From Pikeienuella piscinae (lineage in GTDB: Bacteria; Pseudomonadota; Alphaproteobacteria; Rhodobacterales; Rhodobacteraceae), in the NCBI RefSeq assembly GCF_011044155.1, contig NZ_CP049056.1:1612001-1676000 (forward strand): a stretch of 64,000 bases of DNA, given 5' to 3'. Both the position numbers and the translations under genes were made by a program. The notes under the pieces were generated by a model. The model did not search any database and had not been told where the DNA came from. It saw only the letters and a list, made by a program, of their open reading frames with translations. Positions 10,450-18,265 of this stretch are shown here, piece by piece (the first letter of the stretch is position 1; every line of letters starts with the position of its first letter).

Positions 10450-11103
10450 CTAGAGGGCGAATTCCTCGGCCACCTCGAACCCCGGCAGCACGGGCGCTGT
10501 CGCGTTGAAGAGCGGTCGAGAGTAGAGTTGATCGCCGTTGCGGATATAGGCGACCGCCTTCCCATTCGCGCCTTCCATCTCGATCGCAACGATCTTTCCG
10601 CCCTCTTTCAGTTGCGAAAGCAGCGACTTCGGCGTCCCCCCGACCGCGCCGTTGATGAAAATCGCGTCGTATGGTCCGTGCGCCGGATCGCCCGCAGCCG
10701 GCTCGCCCTCGCTCACAATGGCGTTATCGACCTCCTCGGCGTTCAGGATCTCGGTCGCGGCTGCGGCCATCTCGGACGACGGCTCGATCGCGATCACCGC
10801 CGCCGCCATCCGCGCGATGACGGCGGTGGAATAGCCGTAGCCCGGCGCGAGATCGAGCACCAGATCGTCCGGCCCGATATCGGCGCCATCCAGCATCTTC
10901 GCGAACGTGCGCGGGTCCAGCATCTCCCGTCCCGGCCCGAGAGCCAGCGGCGCATCGGCGTAGGCGACGGCGCGAAGCGCGGCCGGCGCATAACGCTCAC
11001 GCGGAATTTTCAGCATCGCTTCAATGATCGGATAACTGGTGACGTCGGAAGGTCGGACCTGCCGGTCGACCATCGCGACGCGGGATTTCGCGAAATCGCT
11101 CAT
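10450..11103 (-). CDS. pcm: protein-L-isoaspartate O-methyltransferase family protein
   Basis: A 217-residue SAM-dependent methyltransferase of the PCMT family. Its classical role is to methylate isoaspartyl residues so that damaged proteins can be repaired. Motif I is DLVLDLAPGYGYSTAVIARM near residue 80, and the acidic end of strand 2 is AVIAIEPSSEM. The N-terminal VDRQVRPSDVTSYPIIEAML segment is typical of alphaproteobacterial members. Many of these lie beside tolC, as here, and their true substrate is uncertain. The gene is divergent from the aminotransferase gene, with a 229-base spacer. Confidence 0.9.
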   Translation of the reverse strand: MSDFAKSRVAMVDRQVRPSDVTSYPIIEAMLKIPRERYAPAALRAVAYADAPLALGPGREMLDPRTFAKMLDGADIGPDDLVLDLAPGYGYSTAVIARMAAAVIAIEPSSEMAAAATEILNAEEVDNAIVSEGEPAAGDPAHGPYDAIFINGAVGGTPKSLLSQLKEGGKIVAIEMEGANGKAVAYIRNGDQLYSRPLFNATAPVLPGFEVAEEFAL

Positions 11104-11239
11104 CGCCTGCTATCGCCTCCTTGGCGCCCGAGCGGCGCGGTTGCATTCGACGGCCCTATTGCCACAGGGCGCCGGCGCCCGCAACGCCGCGCCGGCGCCG
11201 CGGGAGGGCGCGGCGTCGCACAAATTACACTCTCATCAG

Positions 11240-11249
11240 ATCACGTGAT
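11240..11249. promoter_or_regulatory. perfect 10-bp palindrome in a divergent spacer
   Basis: The palindrome ATCACGTGAT lies between pcm (minus) and the serine-glyoxylate aminotransferase gene (plus), 84 bases before the latter's start, in a locally AT-richer stretch. It could be an operator for either gene. A single 10-bp palindrome is weak evidence. Confidence 0.25.
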
Positions 11250-11332
11250 TTCTACGATCACCATATCCGGGCTTTCCGCCGCCCGCCGCCATGCTAAAGG
11301 AAGTTCCGAACTCTCGTATCGGAGCACTTCGC

Positions 11333-12517
11333 ATGCCTCTCGCCAACGGTCGCCATTTCCTTTCCATTCCCGGGCCTTCGGTCATGCCCGACGAGGTGCT
11401 GCGCGCTATGCACCGGCCGGCGACGAATATCTACGAGGGCGCCCTGATCGAGATGACCCACGGGATCGTCCCCGATCTGAAACGCGTCGCCCGGACCGAA
11501 AGCCGCGCGATGACCTTCATCGGCAACGGGCACGCCGTCTGGGAGGCGGTGATCGTCAACACGCTCGATGCGGGCGAAAAGGCGCTGGTGCTCGAGTCCG
11601 GCCGTTTCGCCGTCGGTTGGGGCGAAGTGGCGAAGGCGCTCGGCGTCGAGATCGAGGTTCTGAACGCTCCAGACCGCGGGGGCGTCGACCCGCAAATGGT
11701 CGAGGATCGGCTTCGCACCGATACGAAACACGAGATCAAGGCCGTGCTGGTTGTACAGATCGACACCGCTTCCGGCGTCTGGAACGACATCGCCGCGATC
11801 CGCCGCGCCATCGACGCCGCCGGCCATCCGGCGCTCTACATGGTCGATTGCATGGCCTCGATCGGCTGCGTTCCCTACGAGATGGACGCCTGGGGCGTCG
11901 ACGTCACCACCGCCGGCTCGCAGAAAGGGCTGATGACCCCGCCGGGGCTGGGCTTCGCCTGGGCGTCGCAGAAAGCCTGGGACAAGACAAAGACGCTGAC
12001 GCGCGGCCGCGCTCATTGGGCGTGGGAGTTGCGGGCGGAGCCGGAGGTATTCTACCAGCTCTTTCACGGCACCGCGCCGGTCCAGCACCTCTACGCGCTC
12101 CGCCAGGCGCTCGACATGATCTTCGCCGAAGGGCTGGAGGCGGTCTGGGCGCGCCACGCCGCCATCGGCCGGGGCGTGCGTGCGGCGGTGTCGCGTTGGG
12201 GCGAAAACGGTCCGCTGGAGCTGAATATCCTTGATCCGGACGCCTGTTCGGACTCGGTGACGACGATACGCACCGGCGCGATCGACGCGCAGGCGTTGCG
12301 CGCATGCACGGAGACAAAGCTGAACGTGACTCTCGGCACCGGTCTCGGCGAGTTGCAGGGCATCACGTTCCGGATCGGGCATATGGGTCACGTGAACGCG
12401 CCGATGATCCTCGGCACGCTCGGCTCCATCGAACTCGCGCTCGCCCATATGGGCGCGCCCTACGCGCCCGGCGGCGTCGAGGCGGCGATCGCGGCGATGA
12501 AGGACGACGTGGCCTAG
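11333..12517 (+). CDS. serine-glyoxylate aminotransferase (class V PLP aminotransferase)
   Basis: A 394-residue class V aminotransferase that most likely transfers the amino group of serine to glyoxylate, giving hydroxypyruvate and glycine. This is the serine-cycle and photorespiratory type. The start FLSIPGPSVMPDEVL, the THGIVPDL block, the AGSQKGLMTPPGL segment with the PLP-binding Lys, and IRTGAI near the C-terminus match this family. ATG at 11333 is chosen because CGGAG lies 9 bases upstream and it matches the family's N-terminus. An in-frame ATG at 11291 would add 14 atypical residues. Alanine-glyoxylate specificity cannot be excluded. Confidence 0.92.
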   Translation: MPLANGRHFLSIPGPSVMPDEVLRAMHRPATNIYEGALIEMTHGIVPDLKRVARTESRAMTFIGNGHAVWEAVIVNTLDAGEKALVLESGRFAVGWGEVAKALGVEIEVLNAPDRGGVDPQMVEDRLRTDTKHEIKAVLVVQIDTASGVWNDIAAIRRAIDAAGHPALYMVDCMASIGCVPYEMDAWGVDVTTAGSQKGLMTPPGLGFAWASQKAWDKTKTLTRGRAHWAWELRAEPEVFYQLFHGTAPVQHLYALRQALDMIFAEGLEAVWARHAAIGRGVRAAVSRWGENGPLELNILDPDACSDSVTTIRTGAIDAQALRACTETKLNVTLGTGLGELQGITFRIGHMGHVNAPMILGTLGSIELALAHMGAPYAPGGVEAAIAAMKDDVA

Positions 12518-12799
12518 CGATCCGGTCGGAACGGAAGCGTTCGGCCCCGACCCCGGCTTCCCTCGAGGCGGGGTGAAGCGTCACAAGGACGCGGCCCGCT
12601 AAGAGGCTCGACATTGACCGTCCGGAATGATGGAGTCGATCCACGGTGGACGCCGCGCGCTTCCGACCGCCGCGCTCTTCGGACGCGCTCGCATCGGACG
12701 CCAAGGAACCGAAGCGCGCCTGAGGGCGTTGCGTTCTCCGACACCGTCGCGACCGGTGCGCACCTCAGCGCCCGGAGAAGCAATGGAGAACCGGACCGG

Positions 12800-13693
12800 A
12801 TGATCAGCAGAACCAGCATTTCGAACGGCGCAGGCAGCCCGTCAGTCACCGGCTTTTATGAAGCGGACACCGGCAGCATACAGTATGTCGTCGCGGATGA
12901 GGACACCGGCAAGGTGGCGCTCATCGACGTGGTGAAAGGCTTCGATCCCGCCTCCGCATCGACGAATGAGGATGCAGCGGAGGAGATTCTCGGCTTTGTC
13001 GCCCGGAAGGGCTACGAGGTGGAGTGGATACTCGACACCCACCCCCATGCCGATCATCTCATGGCCTCGGCCTCGCTCCGCGACCGGCTCGGAGCGCCGA
13101 ACGCGATCGGCGCGCATGTCGAGGATGTCGCGAAACTCTGGCGGGAGATCTACAATGAGCCCGACGCGTTCGCGCCAGAGCGCGACTTCAACCGGCTGTT
13201 TCGCGACGGCGACGAGTTCCGGATCGGAAATCTCCCCGCGCGCGTCATCCACTCGCCCGGCCACACCCTTGCGTCGATCACCTATGTCGTCGGCGACGCC
13301 GCCTTTGTTCACGACACGTTAATGCAACCGGATTTCGGCACCGCGCGCGCGGATTTTCCAGGCGGCTCCGCGCATGAGCTCTATCGCACGATCCAGACCA
13401 TTCTCGCGCTGCCGGAGGAGACCCGTCTCTTCATCGGTCATGATTACGGAACCGAGGCGCGCAAGGAGCCGGCCTGGGAGGCGACCGTCGCCGAACATCG
13501 CGAAAAGAACGTCCATGTCGGCGGCGGCGTCGGCGAGGAGGAATACGTCAAGCTGCGCGAGAAGCGCGACGCGGGACTCGGGCTTCCCGATCGCATGCTC
13601 TTCGCACTGCAATTCAACCTGCGGGGCGGCCGCCTGCCGCCGGCCGACTCAAACGGATCAAGCTATTTCCGTATCCCGGCGAACCATTTCTGA
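12800..13693 (+). CDS. MBL-fold metallo-hydrolase, persulfide dioxygenase-like (ETHE1/Blh type)
   Basis: A 297-residue metallo-beta-lactamase-fold protein. The metal motif THPHADHLMAS (H81, H83, D85, H86), HSPGHTLAS, and DTLMQPDFGTARADFPGGS are characteristic of persulfide dioxygenases, which oxidise glutathione persulfide to sulfite using Fe(II) and O2. A glyoxalase II role is less likely given the DTLMQPDFGTARADF block. A rhodanese follows 12 bases downstream, matching known sulfide-detoxification pairs. The start at 12800 has GGAG about 12 bases before it. The 282-base spacer before it holds no recognised gene. Confidence 0.88.
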   Translation: MISRTSISNGAGSPSVTGFYEADTGSIQYVVADEDTGKVALIDVVKGFDPASASTNEDAAEEILGFVARKGYEVEWILDTHPHADHLMASASLRDRLGAPNAIGAHVEDVAKLWREIYNEPDAFAPERDFNRLFRDGDEFRIGNLPARVIHSPGHTLASITYVVGDAAFVHDTLMQPDFGTARADFPGGSAHELYRTIQTILALPEETRLFIGHDYGTEARKEPAWEATVAEHREKNVHVGGGVGEEEYVKLREKRDAGLGLPDRMLFALQFNLRGGRLPPADSNGSSYFRIPANHF

Positions 13694-13705
13694 AAGAGAG
13701 ACGAC

Positions 13706-14068
13706 ATGGCCGACAGCGACCTTGAAGACTGGAGCCCCGAAGAGGTGAAGGCTGCGCTCGACCGGGGCGAGATCGTTCTGATCGATGTGCGCACGCCGCA
13801 GGAATTCCTGCTGGAGCGCATTGAAGGCGCGCTTCTCGCGCCGATGGCGGACTTCACCGCGACGAGTCTTCCGACCCAGACCGACAAGCGCATCGTGCTG
13901 CATTGCGGGTCGGGCGTCAGATCGAAAAAAGTCGGCGACAGCTGCATCGCCGCGGGGGTCGCGCCTATGGCGCACATGGCGGGCGGCTTCGCCGCATGGA
14001 AGGCGCGCAAACTCCCCTATATCGGGACCGACATGGCGACCGGCGCGCCGAAAAAAGTGACGCCCTGA
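13706..14068 (+). CDS. rhodanese-like sulfurtransferase
   Basis: A single-domain rhodanese of 120 residues. The CH2-type element LIDVRTPQEF and the active-site loop LHCGSGVRSKK with nucleophilic Cys67 are intact. It probably moves sulfane sulfur to or from glutathione or thiosulfate. It sits 12 bases after the persulfide dioxygenase-like gene and is preceded by an AAAGAGAG ribosome binding site, so the two are almost certainly co-expressed. A strong inverted repeat follows the stop. Confidence 0.92.
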   Translation: MADSDLEDWSPEEVKAALDRGEIVLIDVRTPQEFLLERIEGALLAPMADFTATSLPTQTDKRIVLHCGSGVRSKKVGDSCIAAGVAPMAHMAGGFAAWKARKLPYIGTDMATGAPKKVTP

Positions 14069-14090
14069 GCAGTTTGCGGCGCTTCGGGCG

Positions 14091-14127
14091 TCAGAAGGCC
14101 GCCCGGCACAGGCGTGCGGCCTTCTGA
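14091..14127. terminator. bidirectional hairpin terminator between rhodanese gene and ndk
   Basis: A perfect 12-bp inverted repeat (TCAGAAGGCCGC at 14091-14102 and its complement at 14116-14127) with a 13-base loop sits between two convergent genes. There is no long T tract on either side, but the position and symmetry support a shared terminator. Confidence 0.75.
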
Positions 14128-14141
14128 AGTTCGCAGGATAT

Positions 14142-14564
14142 TCAGCCGACGAGTTCGAGCCCCGAAAAGAAATAGGCGATCTCGACCGCCGCCGTCTCCG
14201 GCGCGTCGGAGCCATGGACGGAATTCTCGCCGATCGAAAGCGCGAATTCCTTACGGATGGTGCCTTCGGCCGCTTCCGCCGGGTTCGTCGCGCCCATCAC
14301 TTCGCGGTTCTTCGCGATCGCGTCCTCGCCCTCAAGCACCTGTGCGACGATCGGCGCGGAGGACATGAACGAGCAGAGTTCGTCATAGAACGGGCGCGCC
14401 TCGTGCACCTTGTAAAATTCGCCGGCCTGGGCCTTGGTCAGGTGGATGCGTTTCTGCGCGACGATGCGCAGGCCCGCTTCCTCGAATTTCGCGTTGATCG
14501 CACCGGTGAGGTTGCGCGCCGTCGCGTCCGGCTTGATGATGGAGAAAGTGCGCTGGATCGCCAT
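14142..14564 (-). CDS. ndk: nucleoside diphosphate kinase
   Basis: A 140-residue enzyme that balances nucleoside triphosphate pools by phosphotransfer through a phospho-His. The start [18 protein letters not shown], the [14 protein letters not shown] segment and the active-site NSVHGSD with the catalytic His are all canonical, and the length is standard. An AAGGACGG ribosome binding site precedes the ATG at 14564. The gene is convergent with the rhodanese gene, with a shared hairpin between them. Confidence 0.98.
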   Translation of the reverse strand: MAIQRTFSIIKPDATARNLTGAINAKFEEAGLRIVAQKRIHLTKAQAGEFYKVHEARPFYDELCSFMSSAPIVAQVLEGEDAIAKNREVMGATNPAEAAEGTIRKEFALSIGENSVHGSDAPETAAVEIAYFFSGLELVG

Positions 14565-14638
14565 TTGGGTCCGTCCTTGATTTCTGGGCCTCACGCCCGT
14601 TCCGGTTCGGCGCGTCGCCTAGCATGGGAGACGGCACC

Positions 14639-15136
14639 GTGAAAGCGCATTTCGAGATGTTCGCGGCCTATAACGCTTGGGCGAACAGACGGCTTTACGC
14701 TGCGGCGGCCGGATTGCCCGAGGCCGCGCGCAACGCCCCCGCCGGCGCGTTTTTCGGCTCGCTCCACGCGACGCTGAACCATCTCCTTGTCGCGGACCGG
14801 ATCTGGATGCGCCGATTTACCGGCGAAGGCGAGACGCATGAGCGGCTGGACGAGGTCCCGTTCGACGGGTTCGCGGCGCTCCGCGAAGCGCGCGGGGCGA
14901 TGGATGCGCGTATCGAAAACTACGTCACCGGACTTTCCGAAGCCGGCATCGCGGCGGATTTCTCCTATGTCCGGGTGACGGCGCCGGAGCCGATCACCCA
15001 GAAGCTGGCCCCAGCGCTGGCGCATTTCTTCAACCATCAGACCCATCACCGCGGCCAGTGCCATCAGATGCTGACCGCGGCGGGCGCGACCGCGCCGCCG
15101 CTCGATCTGCTGTTCTTTCAACGCGAGGCGGCATGA
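14639..15136 (+). CDS. DinB family protein
   Basis: A 165-residue four-helix-bundle DinB/YfiT-type protein with the putative metal-binding histidines: HATLNHLLVADRIW and HFFNHQTHHRGQ. Some members are bacillithiol- or mycothiol-dependent transferases, while most proteobacterial members are uncharacterised. I choose GTG at 14639 because GGGAG lies 8 bases upstream and the resulting start VKAHFEMFAAYNAWANRRL fits the family. An ATG 15 bases earlier lacks a ribosome binding site. The stop overlaps the next gene's ATG (ATGA), indicating translational coupling with the glyoxalase-like gene. Confidence 0.88.
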   Translation: MKAHFEMFAAYNAWANRRLYAAAAGLPEAARNAPAGAFFGSLHATLNHLLVADRIWMRRFTGEGETHERLDEVPFDGFAALREARGAMDARIENYVTGLSEAGIAADFSYVRVTAPEPITQKLAPALAHFFNHQTHHRGQCHQMLTAAGATAPPLDLLFFQREAA

Positions 15137-15558
15137 AACCGGGCGCCATCCTTGAAGCCGCGCTCTACGCCGACGACCTCGACGCGGCGGAGGCGTTCTA
15201 TGGCGGCGTTCTGGGGCTGGAGCGCATTCTTCGGGCCGGGAATCGCCACGTCTTCTATCGCTGCGGCGGCGTGATCCTCCTGATCTTCAATCCAGACAAG
15301 ACTGAAGAGCCGGGTTCCGGCCCGCTCCCGGTCCCCGCCCATGGCGCGCGCGGGCCGGGGCATCTCTGCTTCAGCGCGACGGCGACGGAGATTGACGCAT
15401 GGCGCGCGGCGCTCGAAGCGGCGAATGTCGCGATCGAAGCGGATTTCAGATGGCCGAACCGGGCGCGGTCGATCTATTTTCGCGACCCGGCCGGCAATTC
15501 TCTGGAATTCGCCGAGCGAGCGCTCTGGTTTGAAGACGCGGATCCGCAAGACTGCTGA
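15133..15558 (+). CDS. glyoxalase/bleomycin resistance (VOC) family protein
   Basis: A 141-residue vicinal-oxygen-chelate protein. Two beta-alpha-beta-beta-beta units are visible: ALYADDLDAAEAFYGGVLGL near the start and the C-terminal SIYFRDPAGNSLEFAE, which carries the metal-binding Glu. The fold supports lyase, isomerase or dioxygenase chemistry, often on glutathione or aldehyde adducts, but the substrate is unknown. The start codon overlaps the DinB stop. It heads a run of small catabolic or detoxification genes. Confidence 0.85.
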   Translation: MKPGAILEAALYADDLDAAEAFYGGVLGLERILRAGNRHVFYRCGGVILLIFNPDKTEEPGSGPLPVPAHGARGPGHLCFSATATEIDAWRAALEAANVAIEADFRWPNRARSIYFRDPAGNSLEFAERALWFEDADPQDC

Positions 15559-15631
15559 ACGGGAACCCCGCGCGGCGAAGACCCGTCATTCTGACGGCGC
15601 CGGACCGCGCCGGAACGGAAGGAAGAATGGC

Positions 15632-15928
15632 ATGGCGAAAGGTTACATCATCGTCCGGGTGAACGTCACCGACCCGGAGCAATACGCGAAGTATCGCGCC
15701 GTGAGCGGAGACGCGATCGCCGCATTCGACGGCAAGTTCATCATTCGCGCCGGGCGGAGCGAGGTGATCGAGGGGGAGCCGGACGGACTCCGCCTCGTCG
15801 TGATCGAGTTTCCTTCCTACGAAGCCGCCGTCGAATGCTATCATTCGGACGTCTACCAGGCCGCGAAGAAGCTCCGCGATGGCGCCGGCGACGCGCAGTT
15901 CACGGTGATCGAGGGTTACGACCCATGA
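15632..15928 (+). CDS. DUF1330 family protein
   Basis: A 98-residue protein of the DUF1330 (dimeric alpha-beta barrel) family. Visible are the family start KGYIIVRVNVTDPEQYAKY, FIIRAGRSEVIEGE and the strongly conserved LVVIEFPSYEAAVECYHS block. No reaction has been established for the family. Its ferredoxin-like fold resembles monooxygenases and muconolactone isomerases. A GGAAGAATGG element precedes the ATG, and the stop overlaps the ATG of the next SDR gene (ATGA), so the two are coupled. Another DUF1330 gene occurs at about 45.7 kb. Confidence 0.9.
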   Translation: MAKGYIIVRVNVTDPEQYAKYRAVSGDAIAAFDGKFIIRAGRSEVIEGEPDGLRLVVIEFPSYEAAVECYHSDVYQAAKKLRDGAGDAQFTVIEGYDP

Positions 15929-16650
15929 GCGAACGGGCTGTGGTGGTCATCGGGGCGGGCGACGCGACCGGCGGCGCCGTCGCCAGGCGTTTCGCGCGCG
16001 AAGACTACATCGCCTGTCCGGTGCGGCGCAGCGAGGAAGCGCTGGCGCCGCTCATCGCCGACATCGAGGCCGCCGGCGGGCGCGCCCACCCCTTCGGTTG
16101 CGACGCGCGCGTCGAATCGGAGGTCGTCGCGCTTTTCGAGACCATCGAGCGCGAGGTCGCGCCGATCGAGGTCTGCGTCTTCAACATCGGCGCCAACGCC
16201 CGCTTTCCCTTCCTCGAACTGGAGGAAAAGAAATTCCGCAAGATCTGGGAGATGGCGGCCTATGCCGGCTATCTGACCTGCCGGCAGGCGGCGCTGCGGA
16301 TGGCGGCGCGCGGCCAGGGGACGATTCTCGTCACCGGCGCTTCGGCCAGCGTCAAAGGCTACGCCAACGGCGCCGCATTCGCCTCCGCCAAGTTCGCGCT
16401 CCGCGGCATGACTCAGGCGATGGCGCGCGAGCTTGGACCACTGGGCGTTCATGTCGCGCATGTGGTGATTGACGGCGCGATCGACACCGCCTTCATTCGC
16501 GACATGTTTCCCGAACGCTATGCGCTGAAGGCCGACGATGGCATCCTGAACCCCGATAGCATCGCGGAAACCTACTGGATGCTGCACAATCAGCCACGCG
16601 ACGCCTGGACGCTCGAGATGGATATTCGCCCCTGGAGAGAGGAGTTCTGA
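15925..16650 (+). CDS. SDR family protein lacking the catalytic tyrosine
   Basis: A 241-residue short-chain dehydrogenase/reductase-fold protein. The dinucleotide-binding start is VVVIGAGDATGGAVARRF and the NNAG equivalent is NIGANA. The segment that should read YxxxK is FASAK (Phe152, Lys156), so the usual catalytic Tyr is Phe. A Tyr at 146 lies close by. The protein may be a reductase with altered chemistry or a non-catalytic binder. It is coupled to the DUF1330 gene upstream and is followed one base later by the isomerase gene, so all three probably share a pathway. Confidence 0.85.
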   Translation: MSERAVVVIGAGDATGGAVARRFAREDYIACPVRRSEEALAPLIADIEAAGGRAHPFGCDARVESEVVALFETIEREVAPIEVCVFNIGANARFPFLELEEKKFRKIWEMAAYAGYLTCRQAALRMAARGQGTILVTGASASVKGYANGAAFASAKFALRGMTQAMARELGPLGVHVAHVVIDGAIDTAFIRDMFPERYALKADDGILNPDSIAETYWMLHNQPRDAWTLEMDIRPWREEF

Positions 16651-16651
16651 G

Positions 16652-17230
16652 ATGCGGATCGAGTTTTTTTTCGACTTCGGCAGCCCCGCTTCCTATCTCG
16701 CCTGGACCCAGCTTGCGAAGCTGGAGGCGGCCGGCGAGGTCGCGCTGCGCCCCTTCCTGCTTGGCGGCGTCTTCAAGGCGACCGGCAACAATTCTCCCGT
16801 CACCGTCCCCGCCAAGGGAAAATGGATGACGGAGGATCTGCATCGCTGGGCCGACGCCTATGGCGTTCCGCTGAAGTTTCCCCGGAGTTTCCCCCTCAAC
16901 ACCATCGCGCCGATGCGCGGCGCCGCCGCACTGGAGGGGGACGCGCGCTTCCCGACCTATGTGCAGGCCGTCTACGAGGCGATGTTCGGCCGGGGCGAAG
17001 ACATATCCGATCCTGAAACCCTACGCGCCGCGCTGAAGGGCGCCGGGCTCGACGCGAAGGCGATTCTCGGCTCGATGACCGAGGAGCCGGTGAAAGCGAA
17101 GCTGAAAGCGACGACCGAAGAAGCCATCGCTCGCGGCGCCTTCGGCGCGCCGACCTTCTTCGTCGCCGATCAGATGCATTTCGGAAATGACCGCATCGAC
17201 TGGGTGATCAGGGCGGCGAAGCCCGCCTGA
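16652..17230 (+). CDS. 2-hydroxychromene-2-carboxylate isomerase-like (DsbA/GST kappa family)
   Basis: A 192-residue thioredoxin-fold protein of the HCCA isomerase / GST kappa family. It begins with the family signature FFFDFGSPASYLAW and contains the SFPLNTIAPMRGA helix and the GAFGAPTFFVADQMHFGNDRIDWV C-terminal signature in two adjacent parts. Known members are glutathione-dependent isomerases in naphthalene or other aromatic breakdown. Adjacent glyoxalase-like and SDR genes fit a glutathione-linked catabolic route. The substrate is inferred, not shown. It starts one base after the SDR stop codon. Confidence 0.9.
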   Translation: MRIEFFFDFGSPASYLAWTQLAKLEAAGEVALRPFLLGGVFKATGNNSPVTVPAKGKWMTEDLHRWADAYGVPLKFPRSFPLNTIAPMRGAAALEGDARFPTYVQAVYEAMFGRGEDISDPETLRAALKGAGLDAKAILGSMTEEPVKAKLKATTEEAIARGAFGAPTFFVADQMHFGNDRIDWVIRAAKPA

Positions 17231-17239
17231 GGGGACGCC

Positions 17240-18163
17240 ATGCCCGCGGAACGCTGGGGGGCCTATTCCGTCGTCGATCACAAGGACGCGCTGAAGATCG
17301 CGCGCGACCTGATCCTCTTTGACCGCCTGCTTCTTCCCAGTCCCGAAAGCGGCGCGCCCTGGAAGCCGGAATGGGACCAGCAGGGAATGCTCAACCGGCT
17401 TGCGCAGCTTGGAGAGCGGGCGATTCACGCGCGCTGGACGCCGGAGCGCCGCGCCGACTGGGCGGCGACCTTCGCCGACCTCCAGCGCGACGCCGAGGAC
17501 GTGAACGACCCGGACCTGGCCTACGCCGCCACCCGCCGCGTGCTGATCGAGCAGGCGCGGGCGTTCCGCCCCGCCGGCGTGCCGCTCGTGGAGACCTATG
17601 AGGGCTTCCAGTCCGAGGCCGCCTTTGTCGCCCATTCCTCCGCCGCCAACGCGGAGCCGCGTGCTACGGGGCGGGAGGAGACGGTCCTCCTCGTGATCGC
17701 GCAGCGGCTCGCCGTCCCGGTGGCGGAGGCTCCGGAAGAGGCGTTGAAACGCACGCTCGAGATGACCGATGCGGATTCATTCCGCCAGTCCCGCGCCGCG
17801 CTCTACGACTGGCAGCGCGATCTTGTCGCTCGCGGCCATCGCCCGCGCGATATCGTTGAAGCGACGCGCGGCCTCGCCGCGGAAGCGGAGCGGGCGGCGG
17901 GCGCCCGTGGCCGCGAATTCGGCCTGATGACGGCCGCCACGGCGATCTCGATCACCATCGAGACCACAGCGCAGTTCGCCGATCTCGGCGACGCCGCCGG
18001 CGCTTTCGGGCTCGGCGTCTTCGCGTTCGGAACCTTCATGACGCTCAGGGACTGGTTCGCCGCGCGAGAGGCGGCCGGCGCGCCGTCCGGGCCGACGCCG
18101 GAGGCCGCAGTCGGCGCGATGTTCCATGAAGTGAAGACGCGGCTCGGCTGGGAGATCGGCTGA
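17240..18163 (+). CDS. hypothetical protein
   Basis: A 307-residue protein I do not recognise. It begins 9 bases after the isomerase stop with a GGGGACGCC ribosome binding site, so it belongs to the same transcription unit. The sequence is mainly helical and charged, with many Arg and Glu residues. A more hydrophobic segment of about 30 residues near position 230-262 (TAATAISITIETTAQF, GAFGLGVFAFGTFMTL) could form one or two membrane helices or a buried core. No catalytic motif is evident. Typical codon use and tight spacing support a real gene. Confidence 0.75.
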   Translation: MPAERWGAYSVVDHKDALKIARDLILFDRLLLPSPESGAPWKPEWDQQGMLNRLAQLGERAIHARWTPERRADWAATFADLQRDAEDVNDPDLAYAATRRVLIEQARAFRPAGVPLVETYEGFQSEAAFVAHSSAANAEPRATGREETVLLVIAQRLAVPVAEAPEEALKRTLEMTDADSFRQSRAALYDWQRDLVARGHRPRDIVEATRGLAAEAERAAGARGREFGLMTAATAISITIETTAQFADLGDAAGAFGLGVFAFGTFMTLRDWFAAREAAGAPSGPTPEAAVGAMFHEVKTRLGWEIG

Positions 18164-18265
18164 CCGGCGCCAAAGTCTTCGCCCGCAAGGGGCGAACCTC
18201 TTGCTATTCTCGTCGCCTGAAAAGCGAGTCGGCGCAAAGCTGACCCGAAGAGGAGGAGACCGCCC

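Noticed and set aside
12550-12574. Possible terminator after the serine-glyoxylate aminotransferase gene
   Set aside because: The stem is only six base pairs with a 13-base loop and no T tract, so it is too weak to call.
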